Shown here in pieces: positions 53,687 through 64,000 of a stretch of DNA of 64,000 nt. The notes under the pieces were generated by a model. The model ran no database searches and was not told where the DNA came from. It was given only the letters and a program-made list of their open reading frames with translations. Numbering within the stretch: position 1 is the stretch's first letter; each line of letters opens with the position of its first letter. Location of the stretch: assembly GCA_036365515.1 (NCBI GenBank), contig CM070877.1, positions 65,670,522 to 65,734,521 of the forward strand, read 5' to 3'. The position numbers and the translations under genes were made by a program. The stretch is from Torymus aiolomorphi (lineage: Eukaryota; Arthropoda; Insecta; Hymenoptera; Torymidae).

Positions 53687-55575
53687 ACGGAGGATGAGTA
53701 GGGCGAGTTGCTTGGTTGAATAATTTCTTCGTCTAACAGTTTTCTGATTTGAGTTTGAATTTCTTCTTTTAGATGGTATGGGTATCTAAAACTCTTTACA
53801 TAGATAGGGTTATCGTCTTTTGTTCTTATATTGTGTGAAACCGCAGAAGTCGCTGATAATTTTTTATTTTCATTGTAGAAACAGTCTTTGTACTTCTGGC
53901 ATAGTGATGTAATTTTATATCTTTCTTCTTCGTTCATGTGATCAGTTCTTATCGGTAATTCTACTCCTTGATGATGATTCACTTTAACATTTTGATGATC
54001 GTCCGGTATATTTTTAAAGTAATTTATTTCAAATTCAGATGTGCTAAAAATTTGAGTTTTGTAATTAATATTCGCTTCCAAATTCTGCAAATCCTTATGT
54101 CCGATTAAACAATCGTACGTATAGTGCCATGTTGCTATTAAGAAAGTTATAGGTGTGTCGTCGCCGTATTCACGTAATATAGGAAAGGTAAGCGCATGTG
54201 TACCTTTCGTCGTTTTGTGCACCGATTTAATTTTCAATTCGTAAGGAAATATAAATTTTGGAAATAGTTTATATGCAATTTCTGGATTGATAATGGATGA
54301 TGAGGCTCCAGAATCGATGAGAATTTTAAGAGGTGGATTTGTCGTTATTAAGTGTGGTACTTCGGGTGAATTGCTAATCGAATTTAAATTTATCACGTTA
54401 TTTCTGTTGTATTGGGGAGCTTGTTGAAAATTTTGGCAATTATTACTCTCGTCGTTTTCTTGATTAAATTCTTCATGGTCTTGCATAGGTGAGTCATTTT
54501 GATAATCGACTATTTCTTCTTCTTCTTGTTCTTGTTGATGATGCAACTCTTCAGCGATAAAGTTTGCTGGTCCTGTGCTCTTAAAGAAGTTCGTTCTTGG
54601 TTTAAAGTTATTTTGTGCTGGTGAATTATTTGATCTATTTGTTGGATTAACGCCTTGTTTGTAAGTATTTCTTGTACTGACTGACATTGGTGTTGGTTGG
54701 TAATTTTGTTGTCTTGGCAGATTATTATTTTGACCAAAATTGTTATTACGATAATTTGTGGGGATAGATCCAGATTGTGTTTGTGCAAATGCGGGTGTCG
54801 GTTGCAAATAAAATGGATTTACATTTCTTGAAGTATTTGGTAAATTATTTGAAGGGTGAATAATTTTTGGATTACTATTAGTCGCAAATGGGTTTGTACT
54901 TTTAGCATTGATTGTACCGAATACGTTGGGCTTAGGTTTGTTATCACGTTGTCGTGCGAAATTGAGGAAAGCACTTTGTTGTTCATGGTTGTCGTATTTA
55001 CGGCATTTTATTATACATGCCTCAACGTCGTCTAAATCAAAATGTAGCAAGTAAGAATGGTACGGCTCTTTAATACCATTTATAAAAGTACTTTTGGCTA
55101 CGTTTTCATAAAATGTATTTTTAATACTTATAACATTAGCGTCTCGATTATTTAACTGTATGTGTTCCTTCAATTTATTTAGCCTGCTTTTGATTTCGTC
55201 CGTGTATTTTTCGTAAGACTGATTTATCAATTGATAACATACACTTAGTCTGTTAAATAGTAACTCCTCCGAACTTGGGACACTAAATTTATTAACTAAG
55301 AGCGTTTTACATGCGGCATATGTAGCCGCGTTATTTGCCACTATTAGGTCTAGTGCTTCACCGCGAATCTTTGATTTGATTAATGCGAATAATGCCTCGT
55401 TTATTGCATTATCTGCAGTCGCTACATTTTCTACGAATTTGTCGTACGTTTGTATAAAGTGCGAAAGGAGTCTTGTACCCCCTTCATATATGGGGATCGC
55501 GTCGCGCCATATCTTAAGTCGCAATTTAAATTGTTCTACCGTAAGATTTTGTTGATTATCTCCGTTATTTGCCAT
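53614..55575 (-). CDS. gag: Gypsy Gag-protease polyprotein (running into RT start)
   Basis: A 653-residue frame. The N-terminal half is a helical Gag capsid-type region (RLSVCYQLINQSYEKYTDEI). It is followed by an Asn/Gln/Pro-rich linker (residues about 215-330) without a CCHC knuckle, as in errantiviruses. Protease has L-I-D-S-G-A-S-S-S-I near 54320. The frame ends in the first RT block (YPYHLKEEIQTQIRKLLDEE, then VWIVPKKEDASG), where the shift separates it from the rest of Pol. In many gypsy elements gag and pol use different frames, but this shift lies inside RT and so is a defect or an assembly error. Confidence 0.88.
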   Translation of the reverse strand: MANNGDNQQNLTVEQFKLRLKIWRDAIPIYEGGTRLLSHFIQTYDKFVENVATADNAINEALFALIKSKIRGEALDLIVANNAATYAACKTLLVNKFSVPSSEELLFNRLSVCYQLINQSYEKYTDEIKSRLNKLKEHIQLNNRDANVISIKNTFYENVAKSTFINGIKEPYHSYLLHFDLDDVEACIIKCRKYDNHEQQSAFLNFARQRDNKPKPNVFGTINAKSTNPFATNSNPKIIHPSNNLPNTSRNVNPFYLQPTPAFAQTQSGSIPTNYRNNNFGQNNNLPRQQNYQPTPMSVSTRNTYKQGVNPTNRSNNSPAQNNFKPRTNFFKSTGPANFIAEELHHQQEQEEEEIVDYQNDSPMQDHEEFNQENDESNNCQNFQQAPQYNRNNVINLNSISNSPEVPHLITTNPPLKILIDSGASSSIINPEIAYKLFPKFIFPYELKIKSVHKTTKGTHALTFPILREYGDDTPITFLIATWHYTYDCLIGHKDLQNLEANINYKTQIFSTSEFEINYFKNIPDDHQNVKVNHHQGVELPIRTDHMNEEERYKITSLCQKYKDCFYNENKKLSATSAVSHNIRTKDDNPIYVKSFRYPYHLKEEIQTQIRKLLDEEIIQPSNSPYSSSVWIVPKKEDASGRKKWRMVIVFVN

Positions 55576-55847
55576 TTTGCTTTATCTTTGATTACGCTTC
55601 ACGTAAAATCAATTGCACTTAAAAGGATAGGGTTGGGTAGGATATAGGAAATTTCAAAGACTTACTAGTTTTTCTTTAATGATTTCGGGTGAATCTCTGC
55701 TTGCAGGTGGACTCCAATCTCGACGTAGTATAGGTTCCGTGATGATGGATGTTGAAACGTCAACTGCTTCCTCGTTGAAGATTTCCGTCACCAGGTTGAG
55801 GGAGAATCTGAGTCTTTGCAGCTTCACGGTCCTGTCTCCGCAGTGCC

Positions 55848-56181
55848 AGTTATGTGGCAAGCCCCGGTGGATCACCAAGGAAAGGTAACACACACACAGG
55901 TAACACTCGCCAAAGTAAGTAATCGAACAAAGGGTGTTGATTAGAATAATGATTTATTAAAACGTCGTTACAGGTTGGATGCCCGACAGAGACTGGCGAT
56001 CGTTGATGCGAAGTGCAGTAAGAGAGTATAAGGAGAGTATATGCATAAAGTATATATGAAAAGTATATATTGCATCTTCATTGTCTTCTGGCTTCTCTTT
56101 GTCCATGCAGATTCCATTCGGAGCGATAAGGAGGCTGGCTGGCTGATGCGTCTAAGTACCTATGTGGTGACTCATATAACT
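55848..56181 (-). repeat. Gypsy 5' LTR
   Basis: Paired with 49294-49619. The internal sequence immediately next to it (minus strand TGGCACTGCGGAGACAGG) is in the place of the primer binding site. Confidence 0.93.
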
Positions 56182-56915
56182 CGTGCACCTGCTGGCTGAT
56201 TTCTGGTGGACACTCCAATATACGAATCTGTCTTTAAAAAAAATCGTAAAAAACACTTTTTTTGGCCTTAAAAGTGTATCTAACCTCTTAAGGCTCGAAG
56301 CATAAGAAATGAGCTGGTGTCTCTAAACTTTTGTAATTGGGTTTATTATGTCTTATATAACATCATGTTCATGATGTCAATACTATGATTGCTAGTTCTA
56401 TGTTGAAAGAGAACATAAAGTATGCGAAAGATTTAAAATTAGAAGAAAGAATAAAAAAAGATCGTTTTAGAAAAATATATTATATGTTCGCACATAAATA
56501 TATGAAATGCTAGTAATGCAGACACTTTCCGGAATTGAAATACACTTATGCAGACAGAGACCGACTTATGCAGACGTCAGCATAAATAGAGAGATTAGTT
56601 CTTTAGTCACGCAAGATTTGTGCAGACACTTGTATAAACGGTATTACACTTGTGCAGATGGGTCACGTGGTCTTATACATTGCTGTCAGTATAAGTCGAA
56701 GTTCATATGATTATATATATGCGAACAATTCCTAGACCGCTCTCATCGTAGTTTCATCGATGTAAATATTTAAAGTTTAAGTCCGGTTCCTAGAAGAACA
56801 GTAGTTTACATCTAGCGTACAATTTTTGCTTAGCGTCTATTTCGTTCCCTTTATTTTTTGTCATATTTCTTATATTTTATATGTTATATCTATTTTAGCG
56901 TTTTTATGTGATTTT
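56182..56915. other. Flank with short TTATGCAGAC/TTGTGCAGA repeats
   Basis: 'TATGCAGAC' and 'TGTGCAGA' recur at about 56516-56660. Otherwise AT-rich without genes. Confidence 0.4.
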
Positions 56916-58260
56916 TTATGTTGGCACCAACCGAAGTGCCAACCGGTAAAACCTGACCTCAGACTCGCTTTCAGCGTTTCGATGGTTCGATGTAAAGTAT
57001 AGACCAATTTTTTTTTTGGGTGCCCATGCAATTATTTCGAAAGCAAAAAGTACGTTTTCTTGAGATAAATTGCAAATAGGATCAGATTCGATGTCCGGAC
57101 GACGATTTTCTGAAAATTGTAGTAAAAAAGAAGGCATTCGTTCAAGCAGTTTTTGTCGGCAGTGAAAACAAACTTTTTTGTCTTTCCCGACCACCATGAA
57201 AGAAGTAGCAGCAGTAGTAAAGATAATACTGTTGTCTCTAGTATCATAAATGATAAATTCCAGTGTTTTCCATATAGCTACTAATTCAGCTGATAGTACA
57301 GAATTTTCATCTGCGATTCTTGATGAAAAAGTTGCGTGAGATAAAAGGTCATAGATACTATAACCTTTATGGTTATCTGAAGCTACAGCCCCATTCGTGA
57401 AGAAGACGGAAACTTCTATTTCAAGAGATTTGATTACCCCATTCTTTTTGCATGTCTTTATTTTTTACCTTTTTTTAATTTCTACCCCAAGTAAAGTCAA
57501 TAAATTCACTTAGGACCGCCATACGGACAAAGAAATGTTGGGAGGAGATTTAATCTATCAATGCTCAACACAGAGGGCTGGGTTTCCTTCCAAGTCTGCA
57601 CAAAATTCCATACTTACTAATCCTTTCCTTAGCACTTTTCTTAAAACTCACCAATATAAGTGAATTTAGGAATGATAATGTTATTAGAAGTAGAATAAAG
57701 GGAGGTAATCATACGTCCTGTCGTGTAAACTCTTCTGATTTTGACGGAGGGAATTTCCGAAAGATGATAAAGGACATTTATCGGTATCGTCCTTATGTAC
57801 ACCCCATATAAGCTTTCAGTGCTTTGTTCTGTAGTACATCTAGCTTTCTAAGGACTTTGGAGTTTGAGCCAGCAAATAAAAACGATGCCCAGTCCGCTTT
57901 GGGTCTCACCAATGTTTTATAGAATATGAGAGCTATTTGTGGGTGTATTCCCCAGCGATACATAACATAAATGCGTTAGCACATTAACACCTAATCTCAT
58001 AGACTCTACGACATGATTGATATGTGTGTTCCAACTGAGGTCCGAGTCCTAATAAGTGCCTAAATACTTGAAACTTTTGGAGTTGGGGATAAATTTATCC
58101 TTACATTTAATGACATATTCACCATTTTGGAAACTAACGCCTTTAGACCCCAGAATTGTGAAAGCATACTTATTGAAAGCTATTCTAACAAGCCAACTAC
58201 TCGATTGTCCTGCATTTTTAATATGTTGTAGAGGATCGAAAAATAAGAGACACATATTTT
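56916..58260 (-). mobile_element. Decayed LINE with RNase H region
   Basis: The minus strand shows RT C-terminal text at 58049-58255 (VRIAFNKYAFTIL, SKSFKYLGTY), further degraded RT at 57790-58040, and an RNase H-like block near 57330-57250 (SRIADENSVLSAELVAIW). This order fits R1/Jockey-clade LINEs with an RNase H domain. Stops and shifts are frequent. Confidence 0.65.
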
Positions 58261-58580
58261 TTTTATCGGCCTAATTCCTTATTAAGGGGTGAAAACCGCC
58301 CTTAAAGCTAACCCCTGAAAATGGTTTTTTCTTAATATCTTAATTTCTAATTAATGTTTTGAAATAAAACAAAATGGAAAATTCTTCTCTTAGAATGACG
58401 AAATTAGCAAGTATAGTTTGGTCCCCGGAGTGGCAATCCTTAGTTTTATTTCAGAAAAACCTTACTTTTTAAACTATTTTTGTATATAGTATTTTGTTAA
58501 GTGTGCATAGTAAGCACAACGTGACGAGGCCGATCGGATTGCATATAGCAAGCAACATGAGGACGACTCGAGGAAAGACG
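58261..58580. other. No feature seen
   Basis: AT-rich to mixed sequence. Confidence 0.35.
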
Positions 58581-58584
58581 TGCA

Positions 58585-58660
58585 CCGGCATCGGTAGCTC
58601 AGTGGTCAGAGTACTCATCACGAAAACGAAAAGTCCGGGGTTCGATTCCCCGTCGACAGA
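58585..58660 (+). repeat. tRNA-related sequence (SINE head or tRNA pseudogene)
   Basis: 'GGTAGCTCAGTGGTCAGAGTA' is a good A box/D arm and 'GGGGTTCGATTCCCC' a perfect T arm/B box. The anticodon and acceptor stems do not form properly (CGGCATC against TCGACAG), so a SINE or pseudogene is likelier than a working tRNA. Confidence 0.45.
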
Positions 58661-58740
58661 GTGTTGCTATAATTCTTACATAAATACTGTGTCAGCATAT
58701 TTGTAAAAAAATATAATATTAAATATATTAGAAAATTTTT

Positions 58741-58806
58741 ACAAGCGCGCGCACATGCACACAGACACACGCACACGCACACGCACACGCACACGCACAC
58801 ACACAT
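58741..58806. repeat. CA/CG-rich simple repeat
   Basis: GCGCGCACATGCACACAGACACACGCACACGCACAC... about 66 bp. Confidence 0.85.
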
Positions 58807-59774
58807 AAACCATAAGGATAAATGCAAGCGTTCATAGTCGCACATAGACACGCACCGATAGATAAAGGAGGGGCTTCGTACGAGGCGTCGCCGCTATTAT
58901 CATGAAACAGAATGGCGTAAGCGCACCTCCGCTCTGACTGGACTCGACGTACTGAGCGAACTATGGGGAACTATACTATGCGCTGTAATATCGCCTGTGC
59001 ATATATAGACACCGCTACCAAGCTAGTGATTATGATTTCTACTCTAAAGTAGAAGTCACAATGAATAACGTTTGGATGACACCATTACACTATTATTTTT
59101 CAAATCAATAAATGATTAATAATTGTTACTCCTTACCTTTAATCGAAATAAAATCGTCGGAGCTGGAGTTTTTTCTCCTTCCTTAGCGGGTTGGTGTAAA
59201 GTACACTTCAATGCGTATTCCACTGTAGCATTTTGCCATACGTAAAGCCGATAATGGTCTTTGAATACTGATAATAAACTAACACGAAATTAAACTGTGG
59301 GGGAAATACATATAGGAAAGTTTCTACGGGGCACAGTGGGAACTTTTTTTTTTTCAAAATCAAATATCTCAAGAACGATTTAAGATATCAGGACGGGGTT
59401 CGGCTTAATGTAATTTAGAGCATTTCTAGAATATGAGAAAAATGGTTTAAAATCCAAATTTTTTTGACATAACCTCAAAATAATGCCGCAAGCATGCAAA
59501 CTTTTCGAAAAATTGCATAAAATTGGTCACAGAATCCCGGAAAATTTTATTTTTATAGTGCGAAACATCATTTCCGACGTATTTTTTACCGCTGAATACG
59601 AATATTTTGGTCACGATGGTCGAACTTGACACTGTTTCGAAATATACGCAATTTAAACGCATAAAACCCGATTTTTCAACGTTTTGGTTGAAAATACTTA
59701 TTCTGCGTTAAAAAATACATCGTGAAAGTAGTATGCATCCATCCAGATTAAATATTTCGAAAAGATTTCACAGC
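58807..59774. other. Unassigned sequence before the copia element
   Basis: No gene recognised. The last five bases before the LTR are the target site AGATT. Confidence 0.35.
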
Positions 59775-59779
59775 AGATT

Positions 59780-60112
59780 TGTTGAAAATAGTATACATCT
59801 ATATTTTACGCATGAATATATACAGTAGGTATGTGTGAGCGCGCGACTGTATCGAGAGCGCGCAATGTCGTATGAGTCCGAACGTAAACATGTACCTCTC
59901 CCCTTCCTTCTAGTGTGTGCGTGAGCAAGCATCTAAGTCGAGGAGCAGCGACCGATACGCTGCTCTCTCTCTCTCTCTCTCTCTACTTTTGTACGCCGAA
60001 TGAGAAGCACCTCGCGCGTGGCGCAAGGTAGCGCCGTGAACTAAGTCTCAATAAATTCTTTATTATATCACTACATTTAATAAGTCTCTCCTTAATTAAC
60101 CACACCTCAACA
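59780..60112 (+). repeat. Copia 5' LTR
   Basis: 333 bp, TG...CA, with a (CT)n tract at about 59960-59985 that is longer than in the other LTR. Confidence 0.95.
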
Positions 60113-60244
60113 TGGTAGCAGGAGCCGTGGTTGGTTTGTCACGACGTGAGTGGTAAGTACTTTTTCCATTATCTTCTATATCGTCTCTCGAGTCGTATAG
60201 AGATAATTAAAGTGCCGCGTATGTAAACACCGTGAGAAACGGAT

Positions 60245-62684
60245 ATGGACGAAGAATCGAAATTGAAAATCGAGCAAGAAGAAAAGGATTATGATGTACC
60301 TAAAGTTGAAAAAATGTGACGGTTTATTGTATCAAAACTAAAGACGAAGTTATTGATTGCCTAGTTGGATTTATTAATGAATGTGAAAATTTAACTGAAA
60401 AGAAAGTAAAAGTTTTGAGATGCGATAATGGGAAAGAATACTTAAATAATCGGTTTTATAAATTCGTAAGGGAAAAAGTATTATTTTGAATAATTGCCCA
60501 GTATATGTACACGAGTTACACGGAACCGCGGAACGATTCAATAGAACTGTAATGGATATGGCGCGTTGTTTACTAACAGAGGCACAAGTACATAAACGAT
60601 ATTGGCCTGAAATAGTATGTGCAGCGACGTATTTGAAAAATCGAACCTTGACTAATACGATAGAGAGAAAAACTCCGTACGAAATATTTTTTAAGAAACG
60701 GCCGGATGTCAAACATTTACGTCTGTACGGGAGTAGAATTTTTGTTAGAAAACCGGAACAAAAAAGAAATTCTAAATGGGATAAAAAGGCAGATATGGAA
60801 ATTGTATTAGGATATAGTGATGTAGGATAGAGAGTCCTAGTAAATAATAAAATGGTAGTTGCTAGAAATGTAGATATAGTAGAGGAAAATGCAAAATGCA
60901 TAGGACTTGATGATGTAGAGTCAAAATATACATCTCCTTCTACTTTCACTCTCGAGTCATTTAGAGGAGAACACAATGATCGTGATGATGATTTAAGTGA
61001 TGATAATGTTTTTCAAAGCGCGGATGAGAAAAATGAACAGGAACCAAAAGTAGCAAATAAGAAAAATATAGAACTATTAAAAGTTCTACGTAGATCTACA
61101 CGTGATAGAAAAAGTCCAATAAGATATCCAGAAAATATTTCGAAAAATATTTATGTAAATTACTGCAGGGTAGATACTCCATATACATTTGAGGAGGCGA
61201 TGAGTAGTAATGATAGTGAGAGCTGGATAAAAGCTATGGATATAAAGAAATAGAAAGTTTAAAAGATAATAAAACATGGGAATTAGTTGAAAGGATACCA
61301 AATAAAAAGGTAATAGATGTAAAATGGGTTTATAGTAGGAAATATGATGATACATATAAAGCGAGATTAGTTGTAAGAGGATTTCAACAGACAAACGTGA
61401 TTGATCACATATACGCCCCAGTTGCTGAAATGTAAACTTTAAAAATTTTGTTTTCCTTTTGTTGTCAGTTTGGTCTAATTATTGAACAAATGGATGTAGT
61501 TACTGCTTTTTTAAATGGTGAAGTAAGCTCGGAGGTATATGTCGGTCAACCGAAAGGTTATAGCGATGAAACAAACAGGGTTTGTAAATTACGTAAAGCA
61601 TTGTACGGACTAAGAGAAAGTCCAAGGGCATGGTATGAATGTTTGGATGAATATTTGACAAAGATAAAATTTAAAAGGAGTAACGTAGATTATTGTTTAT
61701 ACACTCAAGGTGAGGGTGTAGATCAAATTTACTTATTAATATGTCGATGATTTGTTAATTTGTAGTAAGAGTATAAAGAAAATTAAAAATTTAAAAAGAG
61801 TTTTGTCAGAAAAATTTAAGATGAAAGACCTAGGAGAAGTTAAAGAATACCTTGGTATTAATATAGAGTATGATTATCGTAATTGTGATATGAAATTAAG
61901 TCAAACTAAGTATATAGAGTCATTAGTGAATAAATATCAATTGCAGGATAGTAGATTATATAGTAGTCCTATGGAAACAAATCTAAAAATTGAAAAGACT
62001 GAAATATGCGAGTCAGATATTAAATATAGAAATTTGATAGGTGCATTATTATATATAAGTTCAAGTACAAGGCCCGATATAAGTTATAGTGTAAATTATC
62101 TCAGTAGATATCAAAATAGTTATAATGAGACTCATTGGAAATATGCGTTACGAATCTTGAAATACTTGTATTTAACTAAAGATTTAAATATGAATTATAA
62201 AAGGAATGTAAATTGCGAAATTATAGATTGTTGTGTAGACGCAGATTGGGCTGGTGATAATGTTGACAGAAAATCCACATCTGGATATGTTATTAAAGTA
62301 TTTGGGAATGTAATCGATTGGAAATCGCGAAAACAAAAAACTGTAACAAAGGCTTCAACTTATGCAGAATATGTAGCCTTATCTGAGGCAGTTAGTGAAG
62401 TAAAGTTTATAATAGAGGTAATGAAAAACTTTAATGTAGAATTGATTGATTCTGTAAAGATATTTAAGGATAACACAGGTACGATAAATATAGCGAATTA
62501 TGGAAACCTTACTAAGAATTCGAAGCACATAGAAATACATTATCACTATGTTCATGGAAGCGTGAAAGAAAAAGAAATTGTAATAATTAAAATTGACTCG
62601 AATGATAATGTTGCGGATATCTTTACAAAAGCGTTGTGTAAAGATAAATTTGAAAAGTTCAGAGAATTATTGAATATCATGTAA
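60245..62684 (+). pseudogene. Copia gag-pol remnant
   Basis: A short Gag start (MDEESKLKIEQ, from 60246) is followed after about 70 bp by the integrase core, so a deletion of most of gag, protease and N-terminal integrase lies near 60315. Integrase retains R-C-D-N-G-K-E-Y (about 60420) and H-G-T-A-E-R-F-N-R-T. Reverse transcriptase has QMDVVTAFLNGEV and ALYGLRESPRAWYECL. The Y-V-D-D-L-L-I-C-S box at about 61740-61765 is split by a shift. RNase H has CVDADWAGDNVDRKSTSGY, KASTYAEYVALSEAV and KHIEIHYHY. Breaks also lie at about 60485, 60828 and 61252. It is non-autonomous. Confidence 0.88.
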
Positions 62685-62720
62685 TAAATTAAAAGTGTAC
62701 AATATATATGTAAGGAGGCG

Positions 62721-63043
62721 TGTTGAAAATAGTGTACATCTATATTGCATGCATGAATATATACAGTAGGTATGTGTGAGCGCGTGACTGTATTGAGAGC
62801 GCGCAATGTCGTATGAGTCCGAACGTAAACATGTACCTCTCGCCTTCCTTATAGTGTGTGCCTGAGCAAGCATCTAAGTTGAGGAGCAGCGAACGATACG
62901 CTGCTCTCTCTCTCTCTACTTTGTACGCCGAACGAGAAGCACCTCGCGCGTGGCGCAAGGTAGCGCCGTGAACTAAGTCTCAATAACTCTTTATTATATT
63001 ACTACATTAAATAAGTCTCTCCTTAATTAACCACACCTCAACA
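62721..63043 (+). repeat. Copia 3' LTR
   Basis: 323 bp, nearly identical to the 5' LTR apart from the (CT)n length and scattered substitutions. Confidence 0.95.
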
Positions 63044-63117
63044 AGATTAACTATTATTAATCAAATATCAGTAATTATAGAATAACACATACTTATATGC
63101 TATCCATGCGCGCTCAA

Positions 63118-63590
<473 letters not shown>

Positions 63591-63591
63591 G

Positions 63592-63772
63592 ACAGATAGG
63601 TATCAGGTTACTCTTCCGGTGTCATCTTCAAGTGGGCACTTGGCTGAAGTGAGTAGTAGCAAAACAGTGGTTAATTAGTGTTTATTTATATAGACAATGA
63701 TTAATAGCCTATTGTTAATGAGCTACTGTTAAAGTGCCCACTTGATGGCGCCGTAACCTGATACCTCTGGGC
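63592..63772. repeat. Imperfect inverted repeat
   Basis: 'GATAGGTATCAGGTTAC...CAAGTGGGCACTT' at 63592-63640 mirrors 'AAGTGCCCACTTG...GTAACCTGATACC' at 63731-63766. It is probably the end of a foldback element. Confidence 0.75.
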
Positions 63773-63985
63773 GCGCTATAGCGGTCAGTGATGTCTGCTG
63801 GTGCGCTATACCAGTCATGGCGCCCCCCACTCCTTCAGCTTGAGCAGCAGAGAGGGGGCGGACTACGCTATACATACCTCTGTGCGCTATAGCGGTCAGT
63901 GATGCCTGCTGGTGCGCTATACCAGTCATGGCGCCCCCCACTCCTTCAGCTTGAGCGCACGGCGGACTACGCTATACCCGTCACG
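63773..63985. repeat. 111-bp tandem repeat, two copies
   Basis: 'GCGCTATAGCGGTCAGTGATG' begins at 63773 and 63884, each followed by 'GCTGGTGCGCTATACCAGTC' and 'CCCCCCACTCCTTCAGCTTG'. It may continue beyond the window. Confidence 0.85.
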
Positions 63986-64000
63986 AGCTATCCCCTCTCT

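Larger units (their letters stand above)
49294..56181 (-). mobile_element. Gypsy/errantivirus-like LTR retrotransposon with env
   Basis: Two LTRs (49294-49619 and 55848-56181) start AGTTATGTGGC and end ATATAACT or ATATAAGT, as in env-carrying gypsy-group elements. The flanking 4-bp duplication is CGTG (49290-49293 and 56182-56185). Internal order on the minus strand is gag, protease, RT, RNase H, integrase, env. Pol carries a frameshift and two in-frame stops. Confidence 0.95.
59780..63043 (+). mobile_element. Internally deleted copia LTR retrotransposon
   Basis: LTRs 59780-60112 and 62721-63043 start TGTTGAAAATAGT and end CACACCTCAACA. They are flanked by a perfect 5-bp duplication AGATT (59775-59779 and 63044-63048). 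The primer binding site TGGTAGCAGGAGC at 60113 matches initiator tRNA-Met usage by copia. A polypurine-like TAAGGAGGCG precedes the 3' LTR. Gag, protease and the first half of integrase are missing. Confidence 0.96.

Noticed and set aside
57032..57247. Small frames in the region of the RNase H relic
   Set aside because: Fragments of a decayed LINE, not separate genes.
58585..58660. Functional tRNA gene
   Set aside because: The T arm is perfect, but the anticodon and acceptor stems fail to form.
60374..60976. 200-residue minus-strand frame
   Set aside because: It is the antisense shadow of the copia integrase and linker.

Overview
The window is a transposon-dense stretch of an arthropod, almost certainly insect, nuclear genome. 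It is AT-rich with short GC-rich islands and (CA)n/(CT)n tracts, and its element families are typical of insects: an errantivirus-like gypsy with env, copia, Jockey-type LINEs, a Penelope-like element, Tc1/mariner relatives and a Maverick/Polinton. I lean towards a hymenopteran, but the sequence does not prove it. The only host gene I can support is the first coding exon of a kinesin-3 motor (Khc-73/KIF13 type) at 27055-27109. Everything downstream may lie in its first intron.

Region by region: 1-1285 is a Tc1/mariner-like inverted-repeat element cut by the window edge. 1353-5088 holds a companion exon and an intact 815-residue CACTA/EnSpm-like transposase, with foldback MITEs around them. 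6533-22696 is a complete Polinton: ~480-bp terminal inverted repeats beginning AGTAGT and a perfect 6-bp target duplication (TTCTTT). 23750-26585 holds a foldback element and a 2.2-kb palindromic array of CANNTG hexamers, ending just upstream of the kinesin exon. 27225-33000 has foldback elements and a decayed LINE with three small inserts, one carrying a hammerhead ribozyme motif. 33289-36253 is a DD41D Tc1/mariner element with TA duplications. 36463-42404 is a long inverted-repeat element split by a DDE transposon (about 36652-39586). 43408-44340 is a Penelope-like 3' end. 46038-49040 has transposase, MITE, LINE and minisatellite debris. 49294-56181 is a gypsy provirus on the minus strand (TSD CGTG). 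56916-58260 is another LINE relic. 59780-63043 is an internally deleted copia (TSD AGATT). The window ends in microsatellite and tandem repeats.

The Polinton has the expected virus-like set: protein-primed PolB, retroviral-type integrase with chromodomain, FtsK/HerA-like packaging ATPase, adenain-type protease, penton-like minor capsid, double-jelly-roll major capsid, a PLA2-domain protein and small accessory genes. Replication and integration genes sit in the left half, morphogenesis genes in the right. The most striking accessory is a 68-residue protein just after polB that looks like the PP1-binding/eIF2alpha-phosphatase domain of PPP1R15 (GADD34) and herpesvirus ICP34.5. This suggests the element can counter host translational shut-off. 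An in-frame 88-nt candidate intron could even splice it onto the PolB C-terminus. Another accessory begins with an N-myristoylation signal.

Many Polinton genes are broken by single-base shifts in short A or T runs, as are the DD41D transposase and gypsy pol. That pattern fits homopolymer errors in the assembly at least as well as true decay.
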